Origin: an uncultured Pedobacter sp.
GTDB lineage: Bacteria; Bacteroidota; Bacteroidia; Sphingobacteriales; Sphingobacteriaceae
DNA length: 64,000 nucleotides
Direction of reading: 5' to 3'
NCBI RefSeq assembly: GCF_913776295.1
Contig: NZ_CAJYOJ010000064.1
Span: forward strand, 62,001 to 126,000
In this document: positions 26,984-37,056 of the stretch, piece by piece
Position numbering within the stretch: position 1 is the stretch's first letter
Layout: each line of letters opens with the position of its first letter
The notes under the pieces: model-generated
Database searches by the model: none
What the model was told of the DNA's origin: nothing
The model's input: the letters and a program-made list of their open reading frames with translations, nothing else
Program-made: the position numbers and the translations under genes

Positions 26984-27640
26984 TTGCAAAGGAGTTGTAT
27001 CTTTGGTTATCAACAGTCAAACTTGAAGCCTGAATTTTCTGATACTGTCCTTTGGTCCCGCCTGCTTAATGGCGAGAAAGATGCCCTGGATCAAATCTAT
27101 AAGGCGCATTTTCAGGCATTATACCAATATGGGATGCGCATGCTCCATCAAGAAGATGAGGTAAAAGATTGTCTGCATAATCTTTTTGTTAAACTTTGGG
27201 AGAACAGAAAAAAACTCAATCCAACAACACAGATCCGCTATTATCTGCTCGCTGCCCTTCGCAATACCATCGTGAACCACCGGACAAAGGAATCGAAATA
27301 TGAAAAAGTGGAAGCCAACGACGAATACCTTTTTGATTTAAACTTTACGCTGGAATCTGCCTATATCCGCAAAGAAGAAATACACGAAAAGACTGCAAAA
27401 CTTGCTGCAGCGATGAACCAGCTCACCCCCAGGCAGAAAGAGATCATTTATCTTAAATATTTCGAAGAACTGGATTATAGCCAGATTGCAGAAATTATGG
27501 GTCTGACCACCAAGGGTACTTATAAGCTTAGCGCGAGGGCGTTGGATGCCTTACGCGAGATCATGAAAGTGGATAAAACCTCAATGGTATTGCTCTTGCT
27601 GGAATTCAACAGACTTTATATAAATGGTATTCTTAAATAA
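26984..27640 (+). CDS. ECF sigma-70 factor of SusCD system 1
   Basis: A 218-residue RNA polymerase sigma factor with region 2 (DALDQIYKAHFQALYQYGMRML, DCLHNLFVKLWENR) and region 4 (LTPRQKEIIYLKYFEELDYSQIAEIMGL). The start is uncertain: the frame opens at a TTG (26984), no in-frame ATG precedes region 2, and a second TTG at 27023 would give a more usual N-terminus. It heads a sigma, FecR, SusC, SusD unit, so it probably responds to the FecR anti-sigma when the transporter binds substrate, and transcribes the same cluster. Confidence 0.88.
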   Translation: MQRSCIFGYQQSNLKPEFSDTVLWSRLLNGEKDALDQIYKAHFQALYQYGMRMLHQEDEVKDCLHNLFVKLWENRKKLNPTTQIRYYLLAALRNTIVNHRTKESKYEKVEANDEYLFDLNFTLESAYIRKEEIHEKTAKLAAAMNQLTPRQKEIIYLKYFEELDYSQIAEIMGLTTKGTYKLSARALDALREIMKVDKTSMVLLLLEFNRLYINGILK

Positions 27641-27812
27641 GCTAATAACCAAGCCTATGCTTATTCCACTAAGTAATAAAGCATAACGAGGTGCTATTGT
27701 ACTATCCGTTGCCCGCAAGAAAATATTTTAAAAATAATTAAAATTCCATGGGGTAATTTTATTTTCTTTTCTGTTTGTATAATCGTATGGCCACCATTGG
27801 TCGCACTGTTTT

Positions 27813-28832
27813 ATGACCAAACAAGATTACACCACCTTCACGATAAACGATTTTTTAGAAGATCCCGATTTTCTGCGTTATGTTAAATATCAGCTGCCGG
27901 AAGACGGGCTTTTCTGGGAAAACTGGCAGAAGGCACAACCTGAAAACCTGGCTGCATTTTCGGATGCGGAATTGCAGCTGCAACTAGTGCTCAGTCCAAA
28001 GCCCTTTAAAGCTTCTCCCGGTTTGGAAGAAAATCTTTTGGTCACTATTCATCAGTCTATCGCAAAGGACCACAAAAAAATAAAAATCAGCAGGCAAAAA
28101 TATTTTTGGGCAGGGGGGCTGGCTGCCAGTTTAATGGTGGCATTATTTATCGGCTGGTTCCTGAATTCAACCGTGAGTATCCATACGGCATTTGGCGAAC
28201 AAAAAAGGATTGCGTTGCCAGATGGTTCTGAAGTGATTTTAAATGCCAACTCTACCTTGAGTTATCCACGGGCTTATGCCTGGAAAGGAAACAGGGCGGT
28301 TAAACTGGAAGGTGAAGCCTATTTTAAAGTTAAACACCTCAATCATAACGCCGCCCATATTAAACCCGGCGAATTGTTTAAGGCGGAAACCAGCACGATA
28401 GAAGTGCGGGTTTTAGGTACTACGTTCAATATAAAGGAAAGACGTGGTATGGCTCATGTTGCGCTGGTTGAAGGTAGCGTATCGGTACGATCAGTTAAAA
28501 GCGGACAGCAATATCAGATGTATCCTGGAAATGTGGTACAGGTAAATAGTCGCAATGGTTTGCTAACAGCAGAGAAACAAGGTTCGCTACAGCAATCAGC
28601 CTGGACAGACGGTCGATTAGTCGTCAATCAAGCCACGGTTAATGAAATCCTGCGAAATTTCGAAGATGTTTATGGGTACCGGGTGATTCTGGATGATCCG
28701 GCACTTGGCGAGAAAAAGATTGATGGCAGCATTTCGATCAAAAGTGAAGAGGGCTTGCTGTTTACCCTGAGCCATATCTTAAATGTAAATATCCAAAAAC
28801 AAGGCAAGGTTATTTATCTCAAACGCAGATAA
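27813..28832 (+). CDS. FecR-family anti-sigma factor, system 1
   Basis: A 339-residue inner-membrane regulator. The cytoplasmic N-terminal part (about 1-90) would bind the sigma factor, one transmembrane segment lies at about residues 97-115 (AGGLAASLMVALFIGWFL), and the periplasmic FecR domain follows (GEQKRIALPDGSEVILNANSTLSYP, EGEAYFKVKH, VRVLGTTFNIKERR). The C-terminal part (VNEILRNFEDVYGYRV) resembles an STN-like module that meets the SusC signalling domain. It lies 172 bp after the sigma gene and 41 bp before susC. Confidence 0.9.
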   Translation: MTKQDYTTFTINDFLEDPDFLRYVKYQLPEDGLFWENWQKAQPENLAAFSDAELQLQLVLSPKPFKASPGLEENLLVTIHQSIAKDHKKIKISRQKYFWAGGLAASLMVALFIGWFLNSTVSIHTAFGEQKRIALPDGSEVILNANSTLSYPRAYAWKGNRAVKLEGEAYFKVKHLNHNAAHIKPGELFKAETSTIEVRVLGTTFNIKERRGMAHVALVEGSVSVRSVKSGQQYQMYPGNVVQVNSRNGLLTAEKQGSLQQSAWTDGRLVVNQATVNEILRNFEDVYGYRVILDDPALGEKKIDGSISIKSEEGLLFTLSHILNVNIQKQGKVIYLKRR

Positions 28833-28873
28833 ATGCCCGCCCATATTATCAACAAACAACCAAACTAATCAAC

Positions 28874-31800
28874 ATGAACAAAAACTTTACCAGACCCCTT
28901 TATTTTTTACTGGTGGTATTGCTGTCTTTTGGTGCTGCTTTCCACGCGGCTGCTCAAGATCAGCAAATTAGCCTGCAACAGGCACTCGATGCCATTTCGA
29001 AAAAATACAAAACCAAGTTTGCTTACGAACACAGTATTATACAGGGAAAAACAGCCTCTGCGGCAGGTTTGAAGGCAAAATCGGTAGATGAAGCGCTGAA
29101 AAATGTATTGTATCCGAATAACCTGTTATTCCTGTATGTAAGCGAAGGAAATTATACCATCGTAAGCAGAGATGCCAAAGCATTAGCGGAAAATGCCCAA
29201 ATGGCTTTACCTGAACTGAATAGTAGCAACACAACAGAATTTTTTATTTCCGGACAGGTTACGGATGAAAACAGTAATCCGCTGCCTGGAGTGACCATCA
29301 AATCCAACGGATCTAACCGGGCAGTTACTACCGACGGAAACGGAAAGTATTCGATTTTTTTGCCGAACAATACCACTTCCATTAGTTTTTCTTACCTCGG
29401 TTACCAATCCAGCAATCTACCGGTAACATCCAATACCGCCAATCTCAATGTATCGCTCACGCCTGCAGGAGGCAATCAATTGCAGGATGTAAACATCGTT
29501 TCTAATGGTTACCAGGTATTGCCTAAAGAACGTTCAACCGGAGCGGCATTTGGAGTAACTGCAGAAGACCTTAAAAAAATCCCTACCCCTAACGTGGTGC
29601 AGCGTTTAGAATCACAGGTTCCAGGATTAAAGGTTACCTTAAACTCTGACAACATATTTACTTATGGGACTACGCAGCAAGGGATCAATTCTTCAACCCG
29701 CTCATTAGGGAGGGCTGATTACAACATGGAAATCAGGGGCAATAATACCCTTAAAGGAGAAAGCTTTCCGTTGGTAGTAGTAGATGGTGCCATTATGGAA
29801 TTAGATTTAGCAACTATCAACCCAAATGATATTGCCAACATTTCGTTTTTGAAAGATGCTGCGGCAGCTTCTATATGGGGAACCCGTGCAGCAAATGGAG
29901 TAATCGTAATTACAACCAAAAAAGGTAAAACGGGGCAGGCACCAACCATCAGTTTTTCCATGACGGCTGCCATAGCCAATCGTCCGGATTTGGGTTACCT
30001 TAAAACAATGAATGCTGCACAGACAATTGCTTATGAGCAAGATTTAGTGGCCAAAAATTTAATTTTTGCGCCCAGCGCGACCTCTGCTTTAAGTGGCCCT
30101 GTTGCTGAAGCAACCGACCTGACTTTCAAATTAAAGGCCGGAACGATTACTCAAGCTGCCTATGATGCAGCCATCGGCCGCCTGGGCGCCAGAGATAACC
30201 GTTCGCAAATAGATAATTACCTTTTACGGCCTTCCAACAACCAGCAATACAACCTTTCGGTAAGCGGTGGAGGTAAGAGCAGTGATTATTTCTATTCTGC
30301 TTCCTACAGTAAAGAAAATCCTTATACTAAAGGTACTGAAGGCCAGCGTTTAACTTTAGCCATGAACAATAATTTCAAATTGTTTAAAGTAGCCACATTA
30401 TCGGCAAATTTCAGGGCCTCCTTCTTTAAGTATAAAACCGGCGCGGTAAGCCTTACCAATCTGTTCTCACCATCAGCCAGTACCTTTATGCCTTATAATC
30501 AATTCGTAGGTGACAACGGCAACCGCGTGGCTTATTCTACTGCTTATTACGCCGGCTGGGTAGAGAACCTGCAAAGCCAGGGTTTCCTGAACTGGAAATA
30601 CAACGTGCTTGATGAGATGGATAACGTAGACAACTCACAAAATGAAAACAATTATAATTTCAACCTGAACCTGAATGTTCCGATCTTTAAAGGTTTATCT
30701 GCAAATGCTCTTTTTGCCAATGAAAGAAGCTTTGGTTACACCAAAAACTATTATAACGAATCAACTTTTTATTACCGCAATTTGGTAAACACCTACACCC
30801 CTATACCTACTTCAGGCAGAGCGGCAAACAGCATCGGACTGGCCCCAGGTAGTGGGATCTTAAGCAATATGAATGGTAGTAACAACAACTATACCTTACG
30901 AGGGCAGTTAAACTACGACCGTACGTTTGGCAATGATCACCAATTAACCATGATTGCCGGTTCTGAGATCCGCCAAACCAAAGCAGGGCAGGGAACAAAT
31001 GTGCTTTATGGTTACAATACCGGAAACGGGATTTCAAGAGCGGTAAATTTCTTTACACCTTATGCCACCGTTCAGGGTTATAACCAGGGCTTGGCAGGTA
31101 ATCCGACACAACAGGATAAGGTAAGAAGGTACCTTTCTTACTACAGTAACGCTGCCTATACCTATAAAGGAAAATATACCCTTTCAGGGAGTGTGCGATA
31201 TGATGATTACAATAACTTTGGGGTAGATCGTAAATTCCGTGCTACGCCACTTTGGTCTTCAGGTTTAAAATGGGATGCCAAAAAAGAATCCTTTTTACAA
31301 CATGAAAATTGGCTAAGCAGCTTGAGTTTGCGGGCAACTTATGGTGTAAACGGAAATATCTCCACAAATACTTATCCTTTTACCTGGATCAGTTTAGGTT
31401 CTGGCGATGCTGCTACCGGCTTACCGAATGCCAGTATTATAGCCCCGGCCAATCCGGAGTTAAGATGGGAGAAAACAAATGTGGCCAACTTAGGGGTTGA
31501 TTTTGCGTTATGGGATAACCGTTTGTCGGGTTCGGTAGATGTGTACAGCAAAAGGGGGAAAGACCTGTTTTACGAGTTCCCGATTAACGGAACTTATGGT
31601 TTTACCAGTATTTTTAGAAACACCGCTTCTTTATCGGGGCATGGTATGGAGTTCAATCTGAATGGCACTATGATCCGCGAAAAGGATTATGAGTGGAACG
31701 CCGGGCTGAATTTTGCCTATAATACAAACGAGATAACCGATACGCGTTTTGTTGTCAATTCTTCTTTTTTTTCCAATCCTGCATTCGGCGGGGTGCCTTT

Positions 31801-32458
31801 AGATGGTTATGCATCGGATAAAATATTTGTGTTCCGCAATGCCGGTTTAGATGCCAACGGATTAACACAGGTATACGACCAGAATGGAAACAAGGTTGCC
31901 GCCAATCAGAATGTAACCTCTATTGATGCCTTAGCCTATGTGGGCCGTAAAACCCCACCATATTTTGGTAGTTTTAATACTTCATTCCGGTATAAAGCAT
32001 TTACCTTAATGGCGGTAGCCACTTATCAGTTTGGTAACGTTTTCATGCGCCCAACCATTTCTGCCTATCCTTCTTCCCGCCAGGGTACCAAGTATGATCT
32101 GCATGAAGATATCACCAGACGTTGGACCAAAGCAGGTGATGAGGCCTTTACTAATGTACCAGGTGCAGCAGGAGCTTTCGCACCAATCAGTTTATTGCGC
32201 TATCAGCAATCAGACATTAACGTATTAAAGGGTGATTATATCCGGTTGCGTGAGTTATCCTTAAGTTACCAGATTCCGGTAGAAAAATTAAAATTTATGA
32301 GGGCTGCCAATGTGGGCTTCTCGGTAAGAAATTTAGGTTTGATCTGGAAAGCCAACAAAGAAGGACTTGATCCTGATTTTACCGGTAGTTTAAATTCGTC
32401 TACATTGGGACTTCCTTCGCCGGTATCCTATAACTTATCCCTTAATGTGAACTTTTAA
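28874..32458 (+). CDS. SusC/RagA TonB-linked outer-membrane transporter, system 1
   Basis: A 1194-residue TonB-dependent receptor. Order: signal peptide (to about AAAQ, residue 27), N-terminal secretin/TonB (STN) signalling domain (about 30-100, LQQALDAISKKYKTKFAYE), carboxypeptidase-regulatory-like domain (about 125-195, ISGQVTDENSNPLPGVTIKS), plug domain (LKGESFPLVVVDG, FLKDAAAASIWGTRAANGVIVITTKKG), and a large beta barrel. The STN domain fits regulation by the FecR/sigma pair upstream. It imports a ligand captured by the adjacent SusD. No glycosidase is in this operon, so the substrate may not be a polysaccharide. Confidence 0.95.
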   Translation: MNKNFTRPLYFLLVVLLSFGAAFHAAAQDQQISLQQALDAISKKYKTKFAYEHSIIQGKTASAAGLKAKSVDEALKNVLYPNNLLFLYVSEGNYTIVSRDAKALAENAQMALPELNSSNTTEFFISGQVTDENSNPLPGVTIKSNGSNRAVTTDGNGKYSIFLPNNTTSISFSYLGYQSSNLPVTSNTANLNVSLTPAGGNQLQDVNIVSNGYQVLPKERSTGAAFGVTAEDLKKIPTPNVVQRLESQVPGLKVTLNSDNIFTYGTTQQGINSSTRSLGRADYNMEIRGNNTLKGESFPLVVVDGAIMELDLATINPNDIANISFLKDAAAASIWGTRAANGVIVITTKKGKTGQAPTISFSMTAAIANRPDLGYLKTMNAAQTIAYEQDLVAKNLIFAPSATSALSGPVAEATDLTFKLKAGTITQAAYDAAIGRLGARDNRSQIDNYLLRPSNNQQYNLSVSGGGKSSDYFYSASYSKENPYTKGTEGQRLTLAMNNNFKLFKVATLSANFRASFFKYKTGAVSLTNLFSPSASTFMPYNQFVGDNGNRVAYSTAYYAGWVENLQSQGFLNWKYNVLDEMDNVDNSQNENNYNFNLNLNVPIFKGLSANALFANERSFGYTKNYYNESTFYYRNLVNTYTPIPTSGRAANSIGLAPGSGILSNMNGSNNNYTLRGQLNYDRTFGNDHQLTMIAGSEIRQTKAGQGTNVLYGYNTGNGISRAVNFFTPYATVQGYNQGLAGNPTQQDKVRRYLSYYSNAAYTYKGKYTLSGSVRYDDYNNFGVDRKFRATPLWSSGLKWDAKKESFLQHENWLSSLSLRATYGVNGNISTNTYPFTWISLGSGDAATGLPNASIIAPANPELRWEKTNVANLGVDFALWDNRLSGSVDVYSKRGKDLFYEFPINGTYGFTSIFRNTASLSGHGMEFNLNGTMIREKDYEWNAGLNFAYNTNEITDTRFVVNSSFFSNPAFGGVPLDGYASDKIFVFRNAGLDANGLTQVYDQNGNKVAANQNVTSIDALAYVGRKTPPYFGSFNTSFRYKAFTLMAVATYQFGNVFMRPTISAYPSSRQGTKYDLHEDITRRWTKAGDEAFTNVPGAAGAFAPISLLRYQQSDINVLKGDYIRLRELSLSYQIPVEKLKFMRAANVGFSVRNLGLIWKANKEGLDPDFTGSLNSSTLGLPSPVSYNLSLNVNF

Positions 32459-32469
32459 CCAAAACGATA

Positions 32470-33867
32470 ATGACTCTAAAATATAAAATTCTTGCTTTTC
32501 TTTTAGCTACCGGCACATTGGCCGGATGTAAGAAATTCGTTGATATTAAAACCCAGGGGCAGCTGGTACCCAATCAAACTATCAATTACCGATATCTGTT
32601 AAACAATACTTCCAATTTTGAAACGGTAGCCAACCTGTCTGATTTCGCTTCGTCGGATATCAACCTGAATGACGCCGCGCAACAAACCGCACTTTCAGGA
32701 TCGCTGAATTACAACTATCTGTTAGCCAGTTATACCTGGCAGCCGGTTATCTATCCTTTAGGATCAAATATTGAACAAGATCCAAACTGGATCCGTTTGT
32801 ACAATAATGTTTTAAATTGTAATACCATCATTAATGAATTGCCAGGCAGCGATGGCACTCAGGCAGAAAAAGATGCCTTAACCGCTGAAGCTTTGGTACA
32901 CCGGGCAGATACTTATCTGAATCTGGTAAATACCTATGCGAAACCTTACAATGCTGCAACTGCAGGAACTGATTTGGGTGTACCCTTAATCCTGGTACAA
33001 ACTCTGAGTCAGAAGCTAAACCGTGCTTCTGTGCGGGAGGTGTATAACCAGATCATTAGTGATCTTACCAAAGCACTCCCGGTTTTGCCAGAAACGCAGG
33101 CCTACAATACGCTTCCTTCAAAAGCTTCGGCCTACGGCGAGTTGGCCCGTTGCTATCTTTTGATGAATGATTATGTAAACGCTGGCAAATACGCAGATGA
33201 AGCACTCAGATTAAGAAGTACCCTGAACGATCTGTCAACGATTACAACTGTGAGCAGTGCAAATTACCCCAGAAGAATCACAGATCCAGAAATTCTGTTG
33301 TCCAAGGTACCGGCTAACAGTTCTTTGAACTTTTTTCCTACTGTATTAAAACCTAGTGACGAATGGTTCAGTTTACTAGGTACTAAAGATCAGCGTTATA
33401 CTTTATTTACCACGGCGGCAGCAAGCGTATCCTCCAGCTTGACCGGCAGGGTTTACACCAAAGAACGTGCGATAGGAGAGACCCGTAATGAAGGACCTTC
33501 TGTACCGGAGATGATGCTGATCCGTGCTGAAGCTTATGCACGTGCCAGTGATGCGACCAATGCAATGATCTGGGTAAACAACCTTCGGATTAAAAGATTT
33601 AAAACTGCAGATTATATACCCTTAACGGCTACTGATGCGAATGATGCCCTGAACAAGGTGATTGATGAGCGCCGCCGCGAATTTTTTGGCATTTCGCTTC
33701 GCTGGTGGGATATGCGGAGGTTAAATAATCAAACAAATTTCCAGCGAACTTACACACGTGTGTTTAATGGCACCACCTACACACTGGCGCCAAACAGTAA
33801 CCGATATGTATTTCCAATTGCCGAATACTTCCGTTCATTAAACCCTGAACTGGAGCAAAACCCTTAA
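32470..33867 (+). CDS. RagB/SusD-like nutrient-binding lipoprotein, system 1
   Basis: A 465-residue outer-membrane lipoprotein that caps the SusC barrel. The lipobox Cys lies near residue 19 (LAGCKKFVD). SusD-type features include the TPR-like helices (ALVHRADTYLNLVNTYAKPY, LARCYLLMNDYVNAGKYADEAL) and the C-terminal block (MMLIRAEAYAR, INNLRIKRF-like, IDERRREFFGISLRWWDMRRL). It starts 11 bp after susC. A perfect hairpin between it and the next gene may set the relative output of downstream genes. Confidence 0.94.
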   Translation: MTLKYKILAFLLATGTLAGCKKFVDIKTQGQLVPNQTINYRYLLNNTSNFETVANLSDFASSDINLNDAAQQTALSGSLNYNYLLASYTWQPVIYPLGSNIEQDPNWIRLYNNVLNCNTIINELPGSDGTQAEKDALTAEALVHRADTYLNLVNTYAKPYNAATAGTDLGVPLILVQTLSQKLNRASVREVYNQIISDLTKALPVLPETQAYNTLPSKASAYGELARCYLLMNDYVNAGKYADEALRLRSTLNDLSTITTVSSANYPRRITDPEILLSKVPANSSLNFFPTVLKPSDEWFSLLGTKDQRYTLFTTAAASVSSSLTGRVYTKERAIGETRNEGPSVPEMMLIRAEAYARASDATNAMIWVNNLRIKRFKTADYIPLTATDANDALNKVIDERRREFFGISLRWWDMRRLNNQTNFQRTYTRVFNGTTYTLAPNSNRYVFPIAEYFRSLNPELEQNP

Positions 33868-33884
33868 TTTATTACTTATTCCAT

Positions 33885-33904
33885 GGCACAGTTTTTACTG
33901 TGCC
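33885..33904 (+). promoter_or_regulatory. Intercistronic hairpin after susD
   Basis: A perfect 8-bp stem, GGCACAGT (33885-33892) and ACTGTGCC (33897-33904), with a TTTT loop. No T tract follows, so it looks more like an RNA-stabilising or attenuating hairpin than a full terminator. Confidence 0.5.
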
Positions 33905-33918
33905 GTTAATTAAAGAAC

Positions 33919-35901
33919 ATGTCAAAAAAAATCTTGTTTCTGCATATCTTAACGGCGTTCTCCCTTGCTGTTTTTGCGCAATCTCCTTCAGCGTTTAAGG
34001 TTGCTCCTGAAAGGCCTGAAAGTGGTAAACCGTTAACCATTACCTATGATCCTTCGCAAACAGCACTTTCAGGTAAAAAGCAGGTAAATGCAGTTGTTTA
34101 CCAGTATATTAATTACAAATGGAAAGCTGCTGACCTAAAATTGGAAAGCGTACAAAACCTTTGGAAAGCAACTTTTAATGTACCCGCAGATTGTGGTTTT
34201 TTGGGTTTTAAATTTACATCCGGAGAACTTACCGATAACAATAAGGAGCAGGGCTATTTTGTGATGTTATCTGACGCTAAACGAAAAGGGCTGATTGCGC
34301 CAGGTGGTTATGCCGGTTGGGGCATGGCCCGTTCACCAAAATATGGCATGGATATCCCGAATTATATCAAATTCGAAGGCATTAGCGATTCGGCTACCTA
34401 TCATTGGCTTAACCAGGAAATTAGTTTTAATCAGCCATCAAAGTCTGTGCTGGCTTATCCCTACGCTTCAGCTCTAAAAAACACCTATAAAGACAGTGCA
34501 ACGCCGCGTTTACAGCGGGTAATGGCTTATTTGAAAAGGCCTGAGGCTACTGAACTGGATTTATTTAACGGGCGCCGGATAGCACAATATCTTTTGAATG
34601 ATAACAATCTGGCTGATTCTATTGAAAAAGTCTGGGCGCAACGTTTTCCAAAAGGAAGCCTCGCCCGGATTGCTGCCTATAAAAATATTGGACAAAGCCG
34701 TGATATAGCTACAATTTTGGCTGCCTCAGAAAAGTTTCTGGAAGATTTCCCCGAACATCAAAGCAGCCCGGAAATCGATGCCCAGAATCGGATCAGTTAT
34801 GGTATGGTATATCAGAACATCATGGTGTTTGGGGCCGTGCAACATCCGAATGGGAACGAAGTGGCGCATTATGTAGATTCCTTATCGTTCGAAGCCCTGC
34901 CGAATGTGTATTATAAGCTGATCCAGATTCCTTATGATAAAGGTAATCTGAACCGCTTAAAAGAATATTCAGATCTGTTGGTGAAGAGATTTGAATACTT
35001 CAAAATACATCAGCCGGAAAGTATGGCTTATCTTTCACCAATAGAATGGCAGAAAGAATATCAACGGCTTTTTGTACTTAATGTGTCAAGGATATACGCT
35101 GGTTTACTAAATAAAGCTGGTCTTTATGCTCAGGCGCTTCGCGTTACACAAGAGGCACAACAAATTCAGCATTATAAGCAAGCTGCTATAAATAATGAGC
35201 AGGCTATTGCACTTCAGAAACTCGGAAAAAATGCAGAACTTGAAAAACTGCTCATTAAAAGTATGTTCGAAAATCAAAGTTCAACGGGAATGACGGCCAT
35301 GCTCAAAGCTTTGTACATCAAAAGAAAAAAAACAGCTGACGGTTTTGAGGCTTATCTGGAGTCGCTGAAGAATCCGGTAGATTCGAAAAAAAACCAGGAA
35401 GAATTAAAAGCCCGGATGATTAAAAAGGAAATGCCGGAGTGGAGCATGAAAGATATGAAAGGAAATACCGTTACCCTGGCCAGTCTTAAGGGCAAAACCA
35501 TTGTAATGGATTTCTGGGCAACCTGGTGTGTACCCTGCAAAGCGTCCTTTCCCGGTATGAAACTGGCTGTAGAGAAGTATAAAAAAGACCCGAATGTCGT
35601 TTTCCTATTTATTGATACAGAAGAATATAAAGCTGGCTTTCGGGAAGAAGTGGCCAGGTATATCAAAGAAAACCAATATCCTTTCCAAGTTTTATTTGAC
35701 AACCAGAGTGAAGGCGCTAAAACCAATGACGAAGTATTCAGCCGTATAGCCAAAACCTTTAGTATTTCGGGGATTCCGCAAAAACTGATCATTGATCGAA
35801 ATGGTTTTTTAAGGTTTATTTCCATTGGTTATGGCGGAAGTGCAACGGCGCTGGCCGACGAAATTTCCAGTTTGATAGAATTGACTAAAAGTGCAAACTA
35901 A
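33919..35901 (+). CDS. Large TlpA-like thioredoxin-fold protein, system 1
   Basis: A 660-residue exported protein. A signal peptide (to VFAQ, about residue 21) is followed by a beta-sandwich (FKVAPERPESGKPLTITYDPS), a helical region of about 350 residues probably of TPR type, and a C-terminal thioredoxin domain (about 500-655) with WATWCVPCK (Cys537 and Cys540) and the cis-proline segment SGIPQKLIIDRNGF. It would act in the periplasm on thiols or disulfides. Similar proteins commonly sit beside SusCD pairs in this phylum; their role is unresolved. It overlaps the next gene by one base (TAATG). Confidence 0.85.
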   Translation: MSKKILFLHILTAFSLAVFAQSPSAFKVAPERPESGKPLTITYDPSQTALSGKKQVNAVVYQYINYKWKAADLKLESVQNLWKATFNVPADCGFLGFKFTSGELTDNNKEQGYFVMLSDAKRKGLIAPGGYAGWGMARSPKYGMDIPNYIKFEGISDSATYHWLNQEISFNQPSKSVLAYPYASALKNTYKDSATPRLQRVMAYLKRPEATELDLFNGRRIAQYLLNDNNLADSIEKVWAQRFPKGSLARIAAYKNIGQSRDIATILAASEKFLEDFPEHQSSPEIDAQNRISYGMVYQNIMVFGAVQHPNGNEVAHYVDSLSFEALPNVYYKLIQIPYDKGNLNRLKEYSDLLVKRFEYFKIHQPESMAYLSPIEWQKEYQRLFVLNVSRIYAGLLNKAGLYAQALRVTQEAQQIQHYKQAAINNEQAIALQKLGKNAELEKLLIKSMFENQSSTGMTAMLKALYIKRKKTADGFEAYLESLKNPVDSKKNQEELKARMIKKEMPEWSMKDMKGNTVTLASLKGKTIVMDFWATWCVPCKASFPGMKLAVEKYKKDPNVVFLFIDTEEYKAGFREEVARYIKENQYPFQVLFDNQSEGAKTNDEVFSRIAKTFSISGIPQKLIIDRNGFLRFISIGYGGSATALADEISSLIELTKSAN

Positions 35902-36968
35902 TGGAAAGAAGAATCGGATTGCTATTCGCGCTGCTATTAGGTGTCAATTTTGCGTTTTCGCAAAGCTATCGTTCAGAAGAAGTAACTTTTCGTAAAGACA
36001 GCATTGCTTACGGTGGCACCTTAACCATTCCAGCGGGTAAGGGACCATTTACGGCTATTGTAATTGTTTCCGGTACGGGAAAACAAGACCGTGATGGTAC
36101 GATGGGTGGGCACAAGATTTTTCTGGATATTGCAGATGGATTATCCAAAAACGGTTATGCCGTACTCCGGCTTGATGATCGTGGCGTTGGTAAAACCAGC
36201 GGTGTTTACGAGCAGGCTACTACGCTCGATTTTGCTCATGATGCCCTTGCCGCGGTAACCTATCTACGGGGCCGTAAAGAAATTAACGCCAAAAAGATTG
36301 GTTTGCTGGGTCATAGTGAGGGAGGAATGGCCATCAGTCTTGCAGCGGCAAAAAGTAAACAGGTGGCGTTTCTGATTAGTATTGCCGGTTTAGCTTCAAA
36401 CGGATTAGATGCCTTGATTCGACAGAATAGAGATTTGGTTGCAAACTCGCAACTTCCCGATTACGACAAAGCCCGTTCTAATCAGATCAATGAACTGATG
36501 TTTCAAACGGCCTACAAGTATGCAGACTCAGCCAATATGGAGGCAAAGTTAAATGAAACCTATCAGCTGTGGAAAGTAAAGGATGATGCTTATTTCAAAT
36601 CGTTGAATCAACCTTTTGATCATTTCCGCTTTCCCGTATACAGTTATGTGAAAATGGCTACCAGTTCATGGTACCGTTTTTTTATTCAATATCATGCCGT
36701 ACAAACCCTTTCAAGGATTAAGGTACCCATATTGGCTTTAAATGGTGACCGGGACCTGATGGTGGCCGGAAAGGAAAACCTGCAGCATTGGAAAGAATAT
36801 CCGCGGCAGGGTGGAAATACCAACGTAGAAACGGTGCTGATCCCTAATTTAAATCACTTGTTTTTGCCTTGTATTACCTGCAATCAGTCTGAAATTTCTA
36901 CCATTAAGACAGGCTTTTCAGAAGTCGCCATGACGGTCATCGTCAATTGGTTGAAGAAAAGATTTTAG
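35901..36968 (+). CDS. Exported alpha/beta hydrolase
   Basis: A 355-residue hydrolase with a signal peptide ending AFSQ. Fold markers are TAIVIVSGTGKQDRDG (oxyanion strand), VLRLDDRGVGKT, the nucleophile elbow GLLGHSEGG with its Ser near residue 141, LNGDRDLMV with a candidate acid, and the late His in IPNLNHLF. It is probably an esterase, lipase or peptidase-like enzyme acting on the ligand of system 1. It is translationally coupled to the thioredoxin gene (TAATG overlap) and ends the operon before the hairpin at 36985. Confidence 0.87.
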   Translation: MERRIGLLFALLLGVNFAFSQSYRSEEVTFRKDSIAYGGTLTIPAGKGPFTAIVIVSGTGKQDRDGTMGGHKIFLDIADGLSKNGYAVLRLDDRGVGKTSGVYEQATTLDFAHDALAAVTYLRGRKEINAKKIGLLGHSEGGMAISLAAAKSKQVAFLISIAGLASNGLDALIRQNRDLVANSQLPDYDKARSNQINELMFQTAYKYADSANMEAKLNETYQLWKVKDDAYFKSLNQPFDHFRFPVYSYVKMATSSWYRFFIQYHAVQTLSRIKVPILALNGDRDLMVAGKENLQHWKEYPRQGGNTNVETVLIPNLNHLFLPCITCNQSEISTIKTGFSEVAMTVIVNWLKKRF

Positions 36969-36984
36969 ATTAGTTAATGATGAC

Positions 36985-37020
36985 AGGTCGGTAAGCAGGA
37001 TTGCGCCGACCTTATCTTTT
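36985..37020 (+). terminator. Terminator of SusCD operon 1
   Basis: A perfect 7-bp stem, AGGTCGG (36985-36991) and CCGACCT (37006-37012), with a 14-nt loop, followed by a T-rich stretch ending TTTT. It lies just after the hydrolase stop and between convergent genes. Confidence 0.6.
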
Positions 37021-37056
37021 AAAATTTCAAAATAACTGATTGATATCCTCTATCCA

